Shown here: piece by piece, positions 61,331 to 64,000 of the stretch | Position numbering within the stretch: position 1 is the first letter of the stretch | Layout: each line of letters opens with the position of its first letter | NCBI GenBank assembly: GCA_009929775.1 | Contig: RZZS01000005.1 | Span: forward strand, 1-64,000 | DNA: 64,000 nt | Direction: 5' to 3' | From: Alphaproteobacteria bacterium | GTDB lineage: Bacteria; Pseudomonadota; Alphaproteobacteria; Micavibrionales; Micavibrionaceae | Translations under genes and position numbers: made by a program | The notes under the pieces: model-generated | What the model was told of the DNA's origin: nothing | What the model saw: the letters and a program-made list of their open reading frames with translations, nothing else | The model's database searches: none

Positions 61331-62232
61331 CGCACCGTCGTCGAATAGAGGTCCGTGGGCTTGATCAGCAATTCCCCGGCAAGCTCGAGGCTGACGATCA
61401 GGACAAGCACCGCAAGAATAACCCGCGCTACCGCGCCCTTGACCTTGCGTGCGAGACGCACCCCGACCTGCGCACCGATCACGCCACCCGCGATCAGCAG
61501 CATCGCGAGAACAAGATCCACTGTATGGTTCAATACTGCGTGAAGGACCGCCGCGAAAGCCGTCGTGAAAATGATCTGGAACAGGGACGTGCCCGCCACG
61601 AGCAAGATCGGCATGCCGAGAATGTAGATCATCGCCGGAACCAGCAGGAACCCCCCGCCGATCCCCATAATCGATACCAGCAATCCGCCGACAAATCCGA
61701 TACCGCCCGGAAGAAGCGCACTGATATAGAGCCGCGACCGGGGAAAGCGCATCTTGTAGGGCAGCGCCCGCATCCAGGCGTGCTGGCGCGCCCCACGCGC
61801 TTCCCTATTGTCTTTTTTCAAGAGCGTGATAACGCTCTCGATGAGCATCAACGTCCCGATCGTGCCGAGCAGGACGACATACAAAATCTGAATCGCAAGA
61901 TCGATCTGGCCGAGGTGCTGCAAAAGCCGGAAGATCAGAACGCCGATGAACGAACCGACAATGCTGCCCGCCAGCATCACCGCGCCCATCTTGAAATCGA
62001 CATTGCCCCGGCGCCAGTGCCCGAGCACACCCGAAACGCTCGAAGCCACCAGTTGATTGGCCTGTGTTCCGACCGCGACGGCGGGTGGTAATCCCATGAA
62101 GATCAGAAACGGCGTCGTCATGAACCCACCGCCCACGCCGAACAACCCGGACAGCACGCCGACAATCGTTCCGAGCAGAAGGATGGCCTCTGCATCGACA
62201 GTCATCTCGGCAATAGGCAAATAGACCTGCAT
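61327..62232 (-). CDS. Sulfite exporter TauE/SafE family protein
   Basis: GVLSGLFGVGGGFMTTPFLIFMGLPPAVAVGTQANQLVASSVSG; SIMGIGGGFLLVPAMIYILGMP. Confidence 0.93.
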   Translation of the reverse strand: MQVYLPIAEMTVDAEAILLLGTIVGVLSGLFGVGGGFMTTPFLIFMGLPPAVAVGTQANQLVASSVSGVLGHWRRGNVDFKMGAVMLAGSIVGSFIGVLIFRLLQHLGQIDLAIQILYVVLLGTIGTLMLIESVITLLKKDNREARGARQHAWMRALPYKMRFPRSRLYISALLPGGIGFVGGLLVSIMGIGGGFLLVPAMIYILGMPILLVAGTSLFQIIFTTAFAAVLHAVLNHTVDLVLAMLLIAGGVIGAQVGVRLARKVKGAVARVILAVLVLIVSLELAGELLIKPTDLYSTTVR

Positions 62233-62380
62233 GGATTTTTCCGAAAGCGAAACGGGAATGGCACCGGGCCGACTCTTTCCACCATGCCTAACGGAAATTC
62301 ATTTGGCAAGCCGAGAGAACAGGAGGGCGCGGGAAGACCCGATTGTGAGCAGAATTGCCCAAACTCAGGCCACCGCCGCG

Positions 62381-62980
62381 TCACTCGTTAAGAAAATTCC
62401 GGTAATTTCCGCTTGCCGACTCGTGATAGGCCTTCCGGAAATCCACGGACTTCGCGATGCTCTGGAACATGCCCGCCCAGTTTTCGAACGCTCCGGCGAG
62501 CGAGGAACATTCGAGGATGTAGGCCTTGTCGTTATAGGCGCTGGCAAACCCGAGCGCGGACCGCAACGCGGGATCATCACCGAGCGTCGTGTAGGTCGCG
62601 AGCATATAGCTGGCATAGCCCCGGCCAAAACCGGCCTGATCGCTGACGTTATGGATCATGATGTCCTCGTAACGCCCGAACAGGTAATCCTTCCAGAAGT
62701 CCGCGCTGTAGGCGACTTTCTGAACGGCAGGATCGTAGCGCGGAGGATAGATCAGGAACCGGTTTTCCGGGCGAACGCGCACCCGACATTCCGCTTCGTC
62801 CGTCGTGGAGGGAGCCTGAACGCGGAAGATCGTGTCGGGCTCGACCTGGGTCAGAACGGCCCAGGTATCGGGATACGTGAGCGTCAAACCGCTTCCCGGA
62901 TGTTCCCACTTGAAAACGTCCGCGCGCGCGGGCACGGCAAACAGAACGAACAAGGCAGCGGCGAAGAATGAAAGGCGCAT
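62381..62980 (-). CDS. Hypothetical secreted protein
   Basis: Signal peptide MRLSFFAAALFVLFAVPARA then a soluble ~180-aa domain. Confidence 0.7.
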   Translation of the reverse strand: MRLSFFAAALFVLFAVPARADVFKWEHPGSGLTLTYPDTWAVLTQVEPDTIFRVQAPSTTDEAECRVRVRPENRFLIYPPRYDPAVQKVAYSADFWKDYLFGRYEDIMIHNVSDQAGFGRGYASYMLATYTTLGDDPALRSALGFASAYNDKAYILECSSLAGAFENWAGMFQSIAKSVDFRKAYHESASGNYRNFLNE

Positions 62981-63126
62981 GGCTCCTAAATCCCGAGAAT
63001 CAGACGCACTCATTTTGCCCGGCCTCCTGCGGAATTGCAAACGGGGAATTTCCTCCCCACGGGGATCTCCTGAAAACAGATCCGCGGTCAGTGTGGTATG
63101 AATTATGTGATGCATTCCAACAGCTT

Positions 63127-63201
63127 GTCATCCCGATGCGAAGCGGAGGGATCTTCATAAGGTGGATAGCGACAAGATTCCTCGCGTTCGCTCGGAATGA
63201 C
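63127..63201. repeat. Imperfect palindromic element
   Basis: GTCATCCCGATGCGAAGCGGAGGGATCTT ... AAGATTCCTCGCGTTCGCTCGGAATGAC, arms near reverse-complementary. Confidence 0.7.
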
Positions 63202-63288
63202 ATAGTTGTTTCTCATCAGTATCTTATAAGCACTCGCAGCAACGGTTTATTTTTTTCAAGCGATCCCCGTGATTTCCTCCCCCTTGTG

Positions 63289-64000
63289 CAGGGCTGTTCA
63301 GTTCTATAATTTACTGTCGCCCTGATCCAAAGGGGCCCGGCTTTCGGATTGATGTTCACGGGGGATTCCCAAAGGCGTAAAACTCTGAATCAATAGGAGG
63401 CAACCACGTCACACGGAGGTTGTCATGACAAGGGCGTTCGATCATATTCTCTCGCTGCTCTCGACCGTTCCCGATCCGCGCCGCGCGGAGGGCAAGCGTT
63501 ATTCTCTGCCGCATATCCTGCTGTTCTCGATCCTTGCGGTTGTCACCGGTGCGAACTCATACCGGGGGATACGCACGTTTATGGCGGTTCATCACGACCG
63601 GCTGAACGAGGCGTTCGGGCTGAACTGGAAAAAGCCGCCCGCGCACACGCAGATACGCTCGATCCTGACCGGTCTCGAGGCGGAGGACGTGGAGCGGGCT
63701 TTTCGAAACCATGCGGAGGAACTGGACGCAGCAGGCGCACCGGCTTCCGGCATGCGCGCGCTGGCGCTTGACGGCAAGGCCTTGAGGGGCAGTTTCGACG
63801 CCATCCACGATGTGAGGGCGCGGCAGATTATGAGCGTCTTCGCCGCCGATACGCTGCTGGTGCTGGCGCATGTGGAGATTGACGAAAAGTCCAACGAAAT
63901 CCCCGCCGCCGTGAGACTGCTGGAGGAACTCGACGTCGCGGACCGGATCGTGACGCTTGACGCCATGCATTGCCAAAAAAAACTTTCGAGGCCGCGGCCT
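63289..64000 (+). mobile_element. ISAs1-family insertion sequence, left part (truncated by window edge)
   Basis: Putative left end CAGGGCTGTTCAGTTC at 63289 plus ISAs1/H-repeat transposase downstream. Confidence 0.7.
63425..64000 (+). CDS. ISAs1-family transposase, N-terminal part, possibly frameshifted at A8
   Basis: LSTVPDPRRAEGKRYSLPHILLFSILAVVTGANSYRGI...ALDGKALRGSFD...VEIDEKSNEIPAAVRLLEELDVADRIVTLDAMHCQKK. Confidence 0.88.
   Translation, partial: MTRAFDHILSLLSTVPDPRRAEGKRYSLPHILLFSILAVVTGANSYRGIRTFMAVHHDRLNEAFGLNWKKPPAHTQIRSILTGLEAEDVERAFRNHAEELDAAGAPASGMRALALDGKALRGSFDAIHDVRARQIMSVFAADTLLVLAHVEIDEKSNEIPAAVRLLEELDVADRIVTLDAMHCQKKLSRPRP

Overview
The window is about 64 kb of chromosomal housekeeping sequence from a GC-rich bacterium. 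Gene content (MucR, TIGR02186, the TsaB/Nfu/UbiK/MidA set) suggests an alphaproteobacterium; this is inference. I assign about 60 protein genes, one tRNA-Gly(CCC) with an encoded CCA end, and the left part of an ISAs1-family insertion sequence at the right edge. There is no rRNA, CRISPR array or prophage. The most unusual locus is a co-oriented minus-strand cluster (about 23.0-33.3 kb): prfB, a secreted protein with a tandem TcpQ/STN-like C-terminus, a 1031-aa secreted coiled-coil protein sharing the same N-terminal domain, a cyclic-nucleotide-binding protein without a recognisable HTH, and an AsmA-like protein. Other notable signals: a programmed +1 frameshift in prfB that the ORF track misses; a polysaccharide-deacetylase-like protein lacking most metal-ligand residues; a degraded nucleotidyltransferase-like mini-ORF upstream of ychF; several perfect inverted repeats (bidirectional terminator at 22998, rplY/pth palindrome at 49532, divergent-promoter dyad at 20181); a CGAGTT-rich hairpin region at 50318; and an A8 tract that shifts the frame of the ISAs1 transposase. 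All assignments come from reading sequence and motifs; no database search was run.
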